Notes: generated from the letters alone by a model not told the origin. Positions 16,629 through 26,465 are shown, counted from the first letter of the stretch. The stretch: DNA of 64,000 bases from Pseudomonas sp. RIT288 (GCF_000631985.1 NZ_JFYN01000034.1:62001-126000); one strand, 5' to 3'. Translations and numbers: made by a program.

Positions 16629-17639
16629 ATGTCGGCGGTACGCATCGGCCCATATACATTGCAGAACGGTTTGATTCTCGCCCCGATGGCGGGCGTCACC
16701 GACCAGCCCTTTCGTCAGCTGTGCAAGCGTTTGGGCGCAGGGCTTGTAGTCTCGGAAATGGTCACCAGTGACATGAGCCTGTGGAACACCCGCAAGTCGC
16801 GCATGCGCATGATCCACGAAGGCGATCCCGAGCCACGCTCGGTGCAGATTGCCGGTGGCGATGCGCAGATGCTGGCGGACGCGGCACGGGCCAACGTCGA
16901 ACTGGGCGCACAGATTATTGATATCAACATGGGTTGCCCGGCAAAGAAGGTCTGCAACAAGGCCGCCGGCTCCGCGTTATTGAAAGACGAAGCACTGGTT
17001 ACCGAGATCCTGCAGGCCGTCGTCGCTGCAGTGGATGTGCCGGTGACCCTGAAGATCCGCACCGGATGGGATCGCGACAACAAGAACGGCCTGACCGTGG
17101 CGAAGATCGCCGAGCAGGCCGGGATCACCGCGCTGGCAGTGCATGGCCGCACTCGCGCCGATCTGTACACCGGTGAAGCCGAGTACGACACGATTGCCGC
17201 GATCAAGCAGGCGGTGTCGATCCCGGTGTTTGCCAATGGCGATATCGATTCGCCGGAAAAGGCCCGTTACGTGCTTGACGCGACCGGTGCCGATGGCCTG
17301 CTGATAGGCCGGGCTGCCCAGGGGCGGCCATGGATTTTTCGCGAGATCGAACACTTCCTGCGTACCGGCGAGAAATTGCCGGCGCCGGAGCTGAGCGAAG
17401 TGGAACGCATCCTGCTGGAGCATCTGGCCGCACTTCACGCCTTCTATGGGGATGTGATGGGCGTGCGCATTGCCCGCAAGCATGTGGGCTGGTATCTCGC
17501 AACCTTGCCGGGCGCCAGGGAGTTTCGCGCCCACTTCAATCGTTTGGATGGTACGGAAACACAATGCGCCAACGTTCGGGAGTTCTTCGCCGAGCGTTAC
17601 AAGAGCCTGACAGGGGACGAAGAAGGGGTGGCCGCATGA
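16629..17639 (+). CDS. dusB: tRNA-dihydrouridine synthase B
   Basis: DusB is an FMN-dependent enzyme that reduces specific uridines in tRNA to dihydrouridine. The 336-residue protein shows ILAPMAGVTDQPFR near the start, the catalytic cysteine in DINMGCPAKKVCNKAAGSAL, TLKIRTGWD, AVHGRTR and the FMN-phosphate-binding FANGDIDSP and GADGLLIGRAAQGRPW. Its stop codon overlaps the fis start in an ATGA arrangement, the conserved dusB-fis operon of gamma-proteobacteria. Confidence 0.97.
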   Translation: MSAVRIGPYTLQNGLILAPMAGVTDQPFRQLCKRLGAGLVVSEMVTSDMSLWNTRKSRMRMIHEGDPEPRSVQIAGGDAQMLADAARANVELGAQIIDINMGCPAKKVCNKAAGSALLKDEALVTEILQAVVAAVDVPVTLKIRTGWDRDNKNGLTVAKIAEQAGITALAVHGRTRADLYTGEAEYDTIAAIKQAVSIPVFANGDIDSPEKARYVLDATGADGLLIGRAAQGRPWIFREIEHFLRTGEKLPAPELSEVERILLEHLAALHAFYGDVMGVRIARKHVGWYLATLPGAREFRAHFNRLDGTETQCANVREFFAERYKSLTGDEEGVAA

Positions 17640-17956
17640 CGATGATGACCGAGACTTTAGTGAGTGGAACAGCACCCGTGAGCGACAACGTGAATTTGAA
17701 ACAGCACCTCAATACCCCGAGCGAAGAAGGTCAGACCCTTCGCGGGAGTGTCGAGAAGGCGCTGCACAATTATTTCGCCCACCTTGAGGGCGCGTCCGTC
17801 ACGGATGTGTACAACCTGGTGCTCTCCGAAGTCGAGGCTCCCCTGCTCGAAAGCGTGATGAACTACGTCAAGGGCAACCAGACCAAGGCCAGTGAGCTGC
17901 TGGGACTCAACCGCGGCACACTGCGCAAGAAACTCAAGCAGTACGATCTGCTGTAA
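17636..17956 (+). CDS. fis: Nucleoid-associated regulator Fis
   Basis: Fis is a small DNA-bending homodimer that shapes the nucleoid and activates stable RNA and other genes in fast growth. The 106-residue protein ends in the Fis helix-turn-helix, GNQTKASELLGLNRGTLRKKLKQY. The ATG at 17636 overlaps the dusB stop, so its translation is coupled. A terminator follows directly. Confidence 0.96.
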   Translation: MTMMTETLVSGTAPVSDNVNLKQHLNTPSEEGQTLRGSVEKALHNYFAHLEGASVTDVYNLVLSEVEAPLLESVMNYVKGNQTKASELLGLNRGTLRKKLKQYDLL

Positions 17957-17972
17957 GCATTCAATCAAACCA

Positions 17973-18006
17973 GAAAGGCGCCCGCGTAAAACCGGTCGCC
18001 TTTTTT
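17973..18006 (+). terminator. Rho-independent terminator after fis
   Basis: AAAGGCG pairs with CGCCTTT around a 15-base loop and is followed by a T run. It lies about 17 bases after the fis stop and 33 bases before purH. Confidence 0.85.
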
Positions 18007-18038
18007 GCTGACTTCCTTTGCTTTTGATGGAAATTGAG

Positions 18039-19646
18039 ATGACCGACCAGACTACCCGCCTGCCGATCCGCCGCGCCTTGATCAGCGTTTCCGACAAGAC
18101 CGGGATCCTCGAATTCGCCAAGGAGCTCGAAGCCCTCGGCGTCGAGATCCTCTCCACCGGCGGGACGTTCAAGCTGCTGCGCGACAACGGTGTTGCCGCA
18201 GTGGAAGTCGCGGATTACACCGGTTTCGCAGAAATGATGGACGGTCGGGTGAAAACCCTGCACCCGAAAATCCACGGCGGGATCCTCGGTCGTCGCGGTA
18301 TCGACGATGCGATCATGAACGAGCACGGCATCAAGCCGATCGACCTGGTTGCGGTCAACCTGTACCCGTTCGAAGCCACCATCAACAAGCCCGGCTGCGA
18401 CCTGCCGACCGCGATCGAGAACATCGACATCGGCGGCCCGACCATGGTTCGTTCGGCAGCGAAAAACCATAAAGACGTGGCGATCGTGGTGAATGCCAGC
18501 GATTACGCCAACGTTCTGCAAAACCTCAAGGCCGGCGGCCTGACCTACGCTCAGCGTTTCGACCTGATGCTCAAGGCGTTCGAACACACCGCCGCCTACG
18601 ACGGCATGATCGCCAACTACATGGGCACCGTGAATCAGGCTGCCGACGTACTGAGCACCGAAGGTCGCAGCGAATTCCCGCGCACCTTCAACAGCCAGTT
18701 CATCAAGGCTCAGGAAATGCGCTACGGCGAGAACCCGCACCAGAGCGCGGCGTTCTACGTGGAAGCCAAACCTGCCGAAGTTGGCATCGCCACCGCGACC
18801 CAACTGCAAGGCAAAGAGCTGTCGTACAACAACGTGGCCGACACCGACGCCGCGCTGGAATGCGTAAAAAGCTTCGTCAAGCCGGCCTGCGTGATCGTCA
18901 AGCACGCCAACCCGTGCGGCGTGGCCGTGAGCCCGGACGCCGAGGGCGGCATCCGTCAGGCCTACGAACTGGCCTACGCCACCGACACCGAATCGGCCTT
19001 CGGCGGCATCATCGCCTTCAACCGTGAACTGGATGCCGAGACGGCCAAGGCAATCGTCGAGCGTCAGTTCGTTGAAGTGATCATTGCCCCAAGCGTTAGC
19101 GAAGAGGCTCGCGCCATCGTCGCCGCCAAAGCCAACGTGCGCCTGCTGGCCTGTGGCGAGTGGTCGGCGGACCGCGCTGCGGCCTGGGACTACAAGCGCG
19201 TCAACGGTGGCCTGCTGGTACAGAGCCGCGACATCGGCATGATCGGCGCCGACGACCTGAAAGTGGTGACCAAGCGTGCACCGACCGAACAGGAAATCAA
19301 CGACCTGATCTTCGCCTGGAAAGTGGCCAAGTACGTCAAGTCCAACGCCATCGTCTACGCCAAGAACCGTCAGACCATCGGCGTCGGCGCCGGCCAGATG
19401 AGCCGCGTCAACTCCGCGCGTATCGCCGCGATCAAGGCTGAACACGCCGGTCTGCAAGTGGCGGGCTCGGTAATGGCATCGGATGCGTTCTTCCCGTTCC
19501 GCGACGGCCTGGACAACGCGGCCAAGGTCGGTATCACTGCAGTGATCCAGCCGGGCGGCTCGATGCGTGACGCTGAAGTAATCGCGGCCGCTGACGAAGC
19601 AGGCATCGCCATGGTATTCACCGGCATGCGCCACTTCCGTCACTGA
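18039..19646 (+). CDS. purH: Bifunctional AICAR transformylase/IMP cyclohydrolase
   Basis: PurH carries out the last two steps of purine synthesis to IMP. The 535-residue protein has the cyclohydrolase domain first (ALISVSDKTGI, STGGTFKLLRDNG, GRVKTLHPKIHGGIL) and the formyltransferase domain after about residue 200, with KHANPCGVAV and FPFRDGLD. I start at the ATG at 18039 (MTDQTTRLPIRRALIS), the usual N-terminus. An in-frame ATG four codons earlier is possible. purD follows after a REP element. Confidence 0.97.
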   Translation: MTDQTTRLPIRRALISVSDKTGILEFAKELEALGVEILSTGGTFKLLRDNGVAAVEVADYTGFAEMMDGRVKTLHPKIHGGILGRRGIDDAIMNEHGIKPIDLVAVNLYPFEATINKPGCDLPTAIENIDIGGPTMVRSAAKNHKDVAIVVNASDYANVLQNLKAGGLTYAQRFDLMLKAFEHTAAYDGMIANYMGTVNQAADVLSTEGRSEFPRTFNSQFIKAQEMRYGENPHQSAAFYVEAKPAEVGIATATQLQGKELSYNNVADTDAALECVKSFVKPACVIVKHANPCGVAVSPDAEGGIRQAYELAYATDTESAFGGIIAFNRELDAETAKAIVERQFVEVIIAPSVSEEARAIVAAKANVRLLACGEWSADRAAAWDYKRVNGGLLVQSRDIGMIGADDLKVVTKRAPTEQEINDLIFAWKVAKYVKSNAIVYAKNRQTIGVGAGQMSRVNSARIAAIKAEHAGLQVAGSVMASDAFFPFRDGLDNAAKVGITAVIQPGGSMRDAEVIAAADEAGIAMVFTGMRHFRH

Positions 19647-19660
19647 TTCCCCGCTCCCTC

Positions 19661-19748
19661 TGTGCAGGAGCTGCCGCAGGCTGCGATCTTTTGATCTTGT
19701 TTTAAAGGATCAAGAGCAAAAGATCGCAGCCTTCGGCAGCTCCTACAG
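19661..19748. repeat. REP doublet between purH and purD
   Basis: TGCAGGAGCTGCCGCAGGCT with GCGATCTTTTGATC on the left is mirrored by GCAAAAGATCGCAGCC then TTCGGCAGCTCCTACAG on the right. It fills most of the 149-base gap between the two purine genes. Confidence 0.93.
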
Positions 19749-19795
19749 GTTTCACAGCGGTTTGGCAGCGCCCCACAGAATTTGAGGTTTTTGAA

Positions 19796-21091
19796 ATGAA
19801 TGTTTTGATCATTGGCAGCGGTGGCCGTGAACACGCCCTGGCCTGGAAAGTGGCTCAGGATCCGCGCGTGCAGAAGGTTTTCGTCGCGCCGGGCAATGCC
19901 GGTACCGCGATTGAAGCCAAGTGCGAAAACGTCGCCATCGACGTGCTGGCCCTTGAGCAACTGGCCGATTTTGCCGAGAAAAACGTTTCCCTGACCATCG
20001 TCGGCCCGGAAGTGCCGCTGGTGGCTGGCGTGGTCGATCTGTTCCGCTCCCGTGGTCTGGACTGCTTCGGCCCGACCGCCGGTGCTGCGCAGCTGGAAGG
20101 CTCGAAAGCCTTCACCAAGGATTTCCTCGCGCGCCACAAGATCCCGACCGCCGACTATCAGAACTTCACCGAGATCGAGCCGGCCCTGGCTTATCTGCGT
20201 GAAAAAGGCGCACCGATTGTGATCAAGGCCGATGGCCTGGCCGCCGGTAAAGGCGTGATCGTTGCCATGACCCTGGCCGAAGCCGAAGACGCCGTGCGCG
20301 ACATGCTCGCCGGCAACGCCTTCGGCGACGCCGGTTCGCGCGTGGTGATCGAAGAATTCCTCGACGGCGAAGAAGCCTCGTTCATCGTCATGGTCGATGG
20401 CAAGAACGTCCTGCCGATGGCCACCAGCCAGGACCACAAACGTGTTGGCGACGGCGACAGCGGCCCGAACACCGGCGGCATGGGTGCCTACTCCCCTGCC
20501 CCGGTGGTCACCGCCGATGTGCACCAGCGCGTGATGGACCAGGTGATCTGGCCGACCGTGCGCGGCATGGCCGAAGAAGGCAACGTCTACACCGGTTTCC
20601 TGTACGCCGGTCTGATGATCGACAAGGCCGGCAACCCGAAAGTCATCGAATTCAACTGCCGCTTCGGTGACCCGGAGACCCAACCGGTGATGCTGCGTCT
20701 GCAGTCGAGCCTGGTGCTGCTGGTCGAAGCCGCTCTGGCGCAAGCGCTGGACAAGGTTGAAGCACAGTGGGATCCACGCCCGAGCGTCGGCATCGTGCTG
20801 GCCGCCGGCGGCTACCCGGGCGACTACGCCAAGGGCGCGGTGATCAACGGTCTGGACGCAGCCGCAGGCCTGGAAGGCAAAGTCTTCCACGCCGGTACCG
20901 CGCTCAAAGATGGCAACGTGGTGACGGCCGGCGGTCGCGTACTCTGCGCCACCGCCATGGGCGCCAGCGTCAGCGAAGCCCAGCAGCAAGCCTACAAGCT
21001 GGCTGCCGCCATCGACTGGGAAGGCTGCTTCTACCGCAAGGACATTGGCTACCGCGCCATTGCCCGTGAACGTGGCGAAACCCAGGAATAA
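19796..21091 (+). CDS. purD: Phosphoribosylamine-glycine ligase
   Basis: PurD joins phosphoribosylamine and glycine with ATP in purine synthesis. The 431-residue ATP-grasp protein starts MNVLIIGSGGREHALAWK and shows FGPTAGAAQLEGSKAFTKDF, VIKADGLAAGKGV, EEFLDGEEAS, GPNTGGMGAYSPAP and FNCRFGDPETQPVM. It is separated from purH only by a REP element and a ribosome site region, and is followed 99 bases later by retS. Confidence 0.97.
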   Translation: MNVLIIGSGGREHALAWKVAQDPRVQKVFVAPGNAGTAIEAKCENVAIDVLALEQLADFAEKNVSLTIVGPEVPLVAGVVDLFRSRGLDCFGPTAGAAQLEGSKAFTKDFLARHKIPTADYQNFTEIEPALAYLREKGAPIVIKADGLAAGKGVIVAMTLAEAEDAVRDMLAGNAFGDAGSRVVIEEFLDGEEASFIVMVDGKNVLPMATSQDHKRVGDGDSGPNTGGMGAYSPAPVVTADVHQRVMDQVIWPTVRGMAEEGNVYTGFLYAGLMIDKAGNPKVIEFNCRFGDPETQPVMLRLQSSLVLLVEAALAQALDKVEAQWDPRPSVGIVLAAGGYPGDYAKGAVINGLDAAAGLEGKVFHAGTALKDGNVVTAGGRVLCATAMGASVSEAQQQAYKLAAAIDWEGCFYRKDIGYRAIARERGETQE

Positions 21092-21190
21092 ACTGTCCTT
21101 CACGTCCGGCGCGGGATACCGTCCTTCGCCGGGCTGTTCCGCCACCGCGCATCGTTATATTCTGGCATCAACCTACGAAGGGATTTCGCC

Positions 21191-23965
21191 GTGCGCTGGC
21201 TCAGGATTGCCATAAGCTTCACCGTCACGCTGCTGACCTTGCTCTGCATGCTTCCGGCTCTGGCCGCGCAAGGCAGTGGCTGGTCGGTATTGCTTGACGA
21301 TCAGGGTAATCTGCAACTGAGCGACATCCGCTCGGCTCGCTACACCAATCAATTCAGCCCTATCGAACTTGATCGCCTCACGGCGGCCGAGCCCGATGGC
21401 GCTCTCTGGCTGCGTTTCAAACTGGCGCCGGGCAAGCACGAGCAAGTGCTGCGAATCTTCGCCCCGGACCTTTCCAACCTCAGCCTCTACGTGCTGGACG
21501 GCGACAAGCTGATCGAGCAACGCACCTCCGGCACCCAGCAGCCACAGGTCGAGCGGCCACTGCCGAGCAACGACTTCCTGTTGCCGCTGCCGCAGAGCGA
21601 CAAGTCCCTCGACGTCTATCTGCGAATGGTTTCTGACCATCAGCTACGCCCGCACATCACCCTGCAATCGGCGGTGATGAGTGCCGCCAACCAGAACCAG
21701 ACGCTGATCTTCGGTCTGCTGTTCGGCTGCCTCGGCATGTTGCTGCTGCACAACATCGTGCGCTACGCCTATTCTCGCTCGCGCAGCAGCCTGTGGCTGG
21801 CGGTCTGCGAAGGCCTGCTGGGCCTGAGTCTGTTGCTGTTGCTCAACCTCGCCGGCCCGTGGTTGCCGAACTGGCACGCGATCCAGACCCCGGGCGCCTA
21901 TCTGGCGTTGCTGCTGACCGCCCCGGCCGGGCTGATGTTCGCCCTGCGCTTCTTCGCCCCGCTCGGCCCGCACCCGCTGAACAAACTGTTGCTGGGCGAC
22001 ATTCTGTTCATCGTCATCTGCAGCCTGCTGCTGTTGTTCGTCAACACCCTGCCGCTGAACATCATCACCTACGCGCTGGTGGCGCTGGCCGGTCTGAGCA
22101 TGTTGCTGGTCGGCTTCTATCACTGGCAGAAGGGCTACCGTCCGGCGCGACTGTTCGTTGCCGGGATGGTGGTATTCAACATCGGCACGCTGATTATTTT
22201 GCCGGCCCTGCTGGGGCTGACCCTGGTGGCGCCGCAAGGCCTGATCATGACCCTGATGGGCTTCATCTGCATCAGTGGCCTGCTGATGAGCATCGCCTTG
22301 GGGGAACGCCAGCGCAGCATCACCGAAAGTCGCTTCAGCATCAGCCGCGACCTCGCCGCCAGCAATGCCGAGATCAACGCCAAGGCCGAATTCCTCGCCA
22401 AGATCAGCCACGAGATCCGCACCCCGATGAACGGCGTGCTGGGCATGACCGAACTGCTGTTGGGTACGCCACTGTCGGTCAAGCAACGCGATTACGTGCA
22501 AACCATCCACAGTGCCGGCAACGAACTGCTGACGTTGATCAACGAGATCCTCGACATCTCCAAGCTCGAATCCGGGCAGATCGAACTGGACGATGTGCAG
22601 TTCGACCTCAACGCGCTGATCGACGACTGCCTGAGCATCTACCGGGCCAAGGCCGAACAGCAGAACGTCGAGCTGATCAGTTTCATCCAGCCGCAAGTGC
22701 CGCGCGTCATCAGCGGCGACCCGACCCGCTTGCGCCAGACCCTGCTGAGCCTGCTGGAAAACGCGCTGAAGAAAACCGACGAAGGCGAAGTGCTGATCGT
22801 CGTCGCCCTCGACGAACGCAGCGTCAAACCGCGCCTGCGCATCGCCGTGCAGGACAGCGGCCAGCCGATGGAGCCGGAAGAGCGCGATGCGTTGCTGCAC
22901 GCCGAACTGCACAGCAAACACTTCCTCTCCGCCAACCGTCTGGGTGGCAACCTCGGGCTGGTGATTGCGCGGCAACTGATTCGCCTGATGCACGGCGAAT
23001 TCGGGATCAAGAGCGGCACCAATCAGGGCAGCACCTTGTGGCTGACCCTGCCACTGGACCCGGATCGTCTGGAACACCCGACTTCCGACCTCGACGGCCC
23101 GTTGCAAGGTGCGCGCGTGCTGGTGGTGGACGACAACGATACCTGCCGCAAGGTGCTGGTGCAGCAATGCAGCGCCTGGGGCCTGAACGTCAGCGCCGTG
23201 CCGTCGGGCAAGGAAGCGCTGGCGCTGCTGCGCACCAAGGCGCACCTGCGCGACTATTTCGATGTGGTGCTGCTGGACCAGAACATGCCTGGCATGACCG
23301 GCATGCAACTGGCGGCCAAGATCAAGGAAGACCCGAGCCTCAATCACGACATCCTGTTGATCATGCTCACCGGCATCAGCAACGCGCCGAGCAAGATCAT
23401 CGCGCGCAACTCCGGGGTCAAGCGCATCCTCGCCAAACCGGTGGCCGGCTATACGCTCAAGACCACGCTCGCCGACGAGTTGAACCAGCGCAACAAGGGT
23501 CAGGTGGTGTTCCAGCCGCAAGTGCTCACACCGGCTACCGCAGCCAAGGTGCCGAGCGACTTCCGCATCCTCGTCGCCGAAGACAACACGATTTCGACCA
23601 AAGTGATTCGCGGCATGCTCGGCAAACTCAATCTGCAACCGGACACCGCCAGCAACGGCGAAGAAGCCCTGCAGGCGATGAAGGCCCAGCGTTACGATCT
23701 GGTGCTGATGGACTGCGAAATGCCAATCCTCGACGGCTTCTCGGCGACCCAGCAATTGCGTGCCTGGGAAGTCAGCAATCAGCGCATCCGCACACCGATC
23801 GTCGCGCTGACCGCGCACATCCTCGCCGAACACAAGGAACGCGCGCGCCAGGCCGGAATGGACGGGCACATGGCCAAACCGGTGGAGCTGTCGCAACTGC
23901 GCGAGCTGATCGAACACTGGGTAGCCCAGCGCGATCAGCAGAACCGTACGGCCTCGACCTTTTAA
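21191..23965 (+). CDS. retS: Hybrid sensor kinase RetS
   Basis: RetS is an inner-membrane hybrid kinase that, in P. aeruginosa, blocks GacS and so controls the switch between acute virulence and biofilm or type VI secretion. In order along 924 residues: signal sequence (1-26); a 7TMR-DISMED2 carbohydrate-binding-like periplasmic domain (about 30-165); seven membrane segments (about 180-385); HisKA with H407 in FLAKISHEIRTPMNG; an ATPase domain (about 510-635); receiver 1 with D696 (VVLLDQNMPG); receiver 2 with D841 (LVLMDCEMP). There is no Hpt domain, as in RetS. The GTG start at 21191 follows AAGGGA. Position next to purD matches PA4856. Every phosphorelay residue lies 17 positions before my recollection of the PAO1 numbering. 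Confidence 0.93.
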   Translation: MRWLRIAISFTVTLLTLLCMLPALAAQGSGWSVLLDDQGNLQLSDIRSARYTNQFSPIELDRLTAAEPDGALWLRFKLAPGKHEQVLRIFAPDLSNLSLYVLDGDKLIEQRTSGTQQPQVERPLPSNDFLLPLPQSDKSLDVYLRMVSDHQLRPHITLQSAVMSAANQNQTLIFGLLFGCLGMLLLHNIVRYAYSRSRSSLWLAVCEGLLGLSLLLLLNLAGPWLPNWHAIQTPGAYLALLLTAPAGLMFALRFFAPLGPHPLNKLLLGDILFIVICSLLLLFVNTLPLNIITYALVALAGLSMLLVGFYHWQKGYRPARLFVAGMVVFNIGTLIILPALLGLTLVAPQGLIMTLMGFICISGLLMSIALGERQRSITESRFSISRDLAASNAEINAKAEFLAKISHEIRTPMNGVLGMTELLLGTPLSVKQRDYVQTIHSAGNELLTLINEILDISKLESGQIELDDVQFDLNALIDDCLSIYRAKAEQQNVELISFIQPQVPRVISGDPTRLRQTLLSLLENALKKTDEGEVLIVVALDERSVKPRLRIAVQDSGQPMEPEERDALLHAELHSKHFLSANRLGGNLGLVIARQLIRLMHGEFGIKSGTNQGSTLWLTLPLDPDRLEHPTSDLDGPLQGARVLVVDDNDTCRKVLVQQCSAWGLNVSAVPSGKEALALLRTKAHLRDYFDVVLLDQNMPGMTGMQLAAKIKEDPSLNHDILLIMLTGISNAPSKIIARNSGVKRILAKPVAGYTLKTTLADELNQRNKGQVVFQPQVLTPATAAKVPSDFRILVAEDNTISTKVIRGMLGKLNLQPDTASNGEEALQAMKAQRYDLVLMDCEMPILDGFSATQQLRAWEVSNQRIRTPIVALTAHILAEHKERARQAGMDGHMAKPVELSQLRELIEHWVAQRDQQNRTASTF

Positions 23966-23995
23966 GCAGGTGTACCGCGCCAGTCCGAGCGTGAC

Positions 23996-24718
23996 TCAAG
24001 TGCCTGCGCTGTTCTCTTTGGCTGAAACGTCTTCAGCCAGCCTCAACAGCGCCACGTTAGCTTCACGCCTGTCCTGGACTTTCAAGGCAATGGCTTTGCG
24101 TACCGGCCCATAAAGCGCTTCGGACAAATTGGCACTGGCGGAACGTCTGCAAACACTGCCGCGAATATCCTCAGCCTGGAATAGCTCGGCCAAAGGGTTA
24201 TCCGCGAGAATCCGTCCAGTCTCAAACTCGATGTAGACGCTGCTCATCGACATCGGCGAATTCGCCACGACCGCCAACAGCCGCACAGTCCTGGAAACAT
24301 CTGAGTGATCCCTCGATGCATCGCTGGCGCTTTTCTGCATATAACCACGCAGCAGCCCTAGTGCCGGCTCGCTATCGGGAAGCGCTGCCAGTCGACGCAT
24401 GACTGCGTTCGCAACAACACGTTGCTCCACAGCCTCCCCGAATTCAGGAGCGACCACCCAGTCAACGACAGACGCGCTGTCACCCTGTGTGACAGACAGA
24501 TCCACCCGTGCTCTGAAATATCGCAGCCAATATTTGTCCAGAAATTCCATGTAGACGTCATACCAGCCAATATCCGGAGTTTTCTCAAGCTGCTTGTTGG
24601 CCGCCAGTTGCGCCAACAACAGAGAGTTTATTAAATCCTGATAGCGTTCTGGTTTGTCAGCCGCCGGAACCAGTACAACGGCCCCCGCAACGATCAAGAT
24701 CAAATAGTCGCAACTCAT
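23996..24718 (-). CDS. Hypothetical protein, first of three paralogues near the large toxin
   Basis: I do not recognise a named function. The 240-residue protein starts at the ATG at 24718, which is preceded by GAGGGG. It begins with a hydrophobic stretch (YLILIVAGAVVLV). The central part reads LLLAQLAANKQ then a GWYDVYMEFLDKYW segment and VDWVVAPEFG. The same pattern occurs in the next gene upstream (LLFATRAANKQ, WYLRFREVMTLAGW, MDKLVLEILG) and in the gene at 38461-39117. The C-terminal part is shorter in recognisable similarity than in the other two. It is convergent with retS and separated from its upstream neighbour by a terminator, so it probably has its own promoter or depends on read-through. 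Confidence 0.7.
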   Translation of the reverse strand: MSCDYLILIVAGAVVLVPAADKPERYQDLINSLLLAQLAANKQLEKTPDIGWYDVYMEFLDKYWLRYFRARVDLSVTQGDSASVVDWVVAPEFGEAVEQRVVANAVMRRLAALPDSEPALGLLRGYMQKSASDASRDHSDVSRTVRLLAVVANSPMSMSSVYIEFETGRILADNPLAELFQAEDIRGSVCRRSASANLSEALYGPVRKAIALKVQDRREANVALLRLAEDVSAKENSAGT

Positions 24719-24733
24719 ATAATCGCCCCTCAA

Positions 24734-24764
24734 AAAAAAGCAGTCGACCTTCGACTGCTTTTTT
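24734..24764. terminator. Bidirectional Rho-independent terminator
   Basis: AAAAAAGCAGTCGA (24734-24747) pairs with TCGACTGCTTTTTT (24751-24764) around a 3-base loop, giving T tracts on both strands. It lies between two minus-strand paralogues, directly after the stop of the upstream one. Confidence 0.92.
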
Positions 24765-24771
24765 CGATTTA

Positions 24772-25563
24772 TCAGATATCAATCTCTTCAATCTGATCGA
24801 TAACGCCAAATAGCTTTTTCTTGATCGACTCACGCACTGCGTTGGCGACGTCGGTATTTTTGGCAAATAACGTTTCACCGCGATACAAACTTACATTACG
24901 AACATCGACATCCACGAACATCACTTTGGTAGAGGTATTCTTGCGCAGAAAACGCACCGTCCCCAGCGCCATGATTGCCTCACCGTCGAGTTCGACACAC
25001 GCACCGGTCGAGACGCCACCCACGCCGTGGTCCAGCAAATTGCGCTCATAAACTGTCAACGCAGCAGTGTCGCGCTTTTGCAGGGCCGAAATTGCATCAC
25101 CCGCAACCTTCAGCATCAGAACGCTGGTTAGCCCTGGCAGCGCAACGTTGGCAAGCACGGAACCGAGAATCTCCAGCACCAGCTTGTCCATACGCACACT
25201 CGTGCCTTCGACACCGAGGTTACTGTAGAAATTATGGATAGGCGTCCAGCCGGCGAGGGTCATCACCTCACGGAACCGCAGGTACCACTCTCGGCCCTGA
25301 TGCTCTTCAGGGTATTGCTTGTTCGCTGCACGCGTTGCAAACAGAAGAGCGTTTTGGGCATCCGACTTGTTCTGGTCGGAAAGTTTGCCAGAAAAACCCA
25401 GTGTGGCTTCGCCGACAATAGAGCCTTTCGACGGCGCCTCGATTTCTTCCCCTATAGCCAACAGGCCACGCGGGCGAATAACCGGCGCATCACCAACATC
25501 ACACGCCTCAATCGCGTTAATACAGGAAGAAATATAAGACTCACTAACGATCTGGTTATGCAC
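24772..25563 (-). CDS. Hypothetical protein, second paralogue
   Basis: The function is unknown. I start the gene at a GTG at 25563 because AAGGA lies exactly 7 bases upstream; the open frame continues to 25641 but with no better ribosome site. The 263-residue protein has no signal peptide. Shared family features are ALLFATRAANKQ, a tryptophan/tyrosine-rich WYLRFREVMTLAGWTPIHNF segment, a long helix (SVRMDKLVLEILGSVL), and a C-terminal half with VFVDVDVRNVSLYRGET followed by NTDVANAVRESIKKKL. That C-terminal signature is repeated in the 38461-39117 protein (LDIRARRLVIKR ... VVDQAIRESVVDLEE). The family appears to be scattered around the toxin and cobalamin genes, so a link with the toxin is suspected but unproven. 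Confidence 0.72.
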   Translation of the reverse strand: MHNQIVSESYISSCINAIEACDVGDAPVIRPRGLLAIGEEIEAPSKGSIVGEATLGFSGKLSDQNKSDAQNALLFATRAANKQYPEEHQGREWYLRFREVMTLAGWTPIHNFYSNLGVEGTSVRMDKLVLEILGSVLANVALPGLTSVLMLKVAGDAISALQKRDTAALTVYERNLLDHGVGGVSTGACVELDGEAIMALGTVRFLRKNTSTKVMFVDVDVRNVSLYRGETLFAKNTDVANAVRESIKKKLFGVIDQIEEIDI

Positions 25564-25820
25564 AATAAAATCCTTATTAACAAATAAGCAAGCTCCTCTT
25601 GAACTTGCAGGAGAACAATAAACAATCAAGCCCTCCACCACAAACTCAGATCTGTAACTTATTATCCCGCCAACAAGACGCCACCCACAACATCACACAA
25701 AACAACTATCAAAACAAAAACCGAAAAAACCAACTGCCACGCGCAGCATCTTCTGCACACACAAGCAACTAACCGACTGATAGACTCGCCGTCATCACTC
25801 TCCGGATGCGAGTCGCCCTC

Positions 25821-26417
25821 ATGCTCCACGTGTTATTCAGCGTTTACCTGAAGATGCTGGTGCTCTACAGCCCGTTCTTCGTGTTGTCCTGCTTCATCAG
25901 CCTGACCCGTGGCTACTCGCGCAAGGAACAGCGGCGTCTGGCCTGGAAAGTGGCGATTGCCACACTGGTGTCCAGCGTCCTTTTGTATCTGTTCGGAAGG
26001 GTGATTTTCGATGTATTCGGGATCACTGCGGATGCATTCCGCATCGGTGCCGGCAGCGTGCTGTTCATCTCGGCATTGGGCATGGCTCAGGGCAAGCCGG
26101 TCGTGCAGAGTGACAACGTGCAACAGGACGTGACGATCGTCCCGCTGACCATCCCGCTGACCGTGGGCCCGGGCACCATCGGCGCCCTGCTGGTGATGGG
26201 CGTCAGCCAACCGCATTGGGACGACAAACTGACCGCGATCATGAGCATCACTCTGGCCAGTTTCACCGTTGGCGTGGTGCTGTATCTGTCCAATCACATC
26301 GAACGGGTGCTCGGCGATCAGGGCCTGCAGATCGTCAGCCGGCTTATGGGCCTTTTCGTCTGCGCCTTGGCGGCGCAGATCATCTTTACCGGGATCAAGG
26401 GCTACCTGGTGTCATGA
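25821..26417 (+). CDS. MarC family integral membrane protein
   Basis: This 198-residue, very hydrophobic protein has about six membrane spans. It carries MarC/UPF0056 features: FFVLSCFISLTRGYSRKEQRR at the first loop, an FGI...AFRIGAGSVLFISALGM segment, and the conserved VPLTIPLTVGPGTIGALLV. Members are inner-membrane proteins of uncertain function, once wrongly tied to multiple antibiotic resistance. I use the ATG at 25821. An ATG five codons earlier is possible, and neither has a strong ribosome site. It is convergent with the large toxin gene and shares its terminator. In P. aeruginosa a single gene also sits between retS and the urea genes. Confidence 0.85.
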   Translation: MLHVLFSVYLKMLVLYSPFFVLSCFISLTRGYSRKEQRRLAWKVAIATLVSSVLLYLFGRVIFDVFGITADAFRIGAGSVLFISALGMAQGKPVVQSDNVQQDVTIVPLTIPLTVGPGTIGALLVMGVSQPHWDDKLTAIMSITLASFTVGVVLYLSNHIERVLGDQGLQIVSRLMGLFVCALAAQIIFTGIKGYLVS

Positions 26418-26465
26418 GGAGAACTCAGAAGGTGTAAACCTTATTCAGGACGAGACAGAATCAGG

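Noticed and set aside
21644..23917. A 757-residue open frame on the strand opposite retS
   Set aside because: It is the antisense shadow of the retS coding sequence, with His/Gln/Asp-biased composition, no domain and no ribosome site. Similar long antisense frames opposite accC, purH, purD, speA, gcbA, oprC and ureC were dropped for the same reason.
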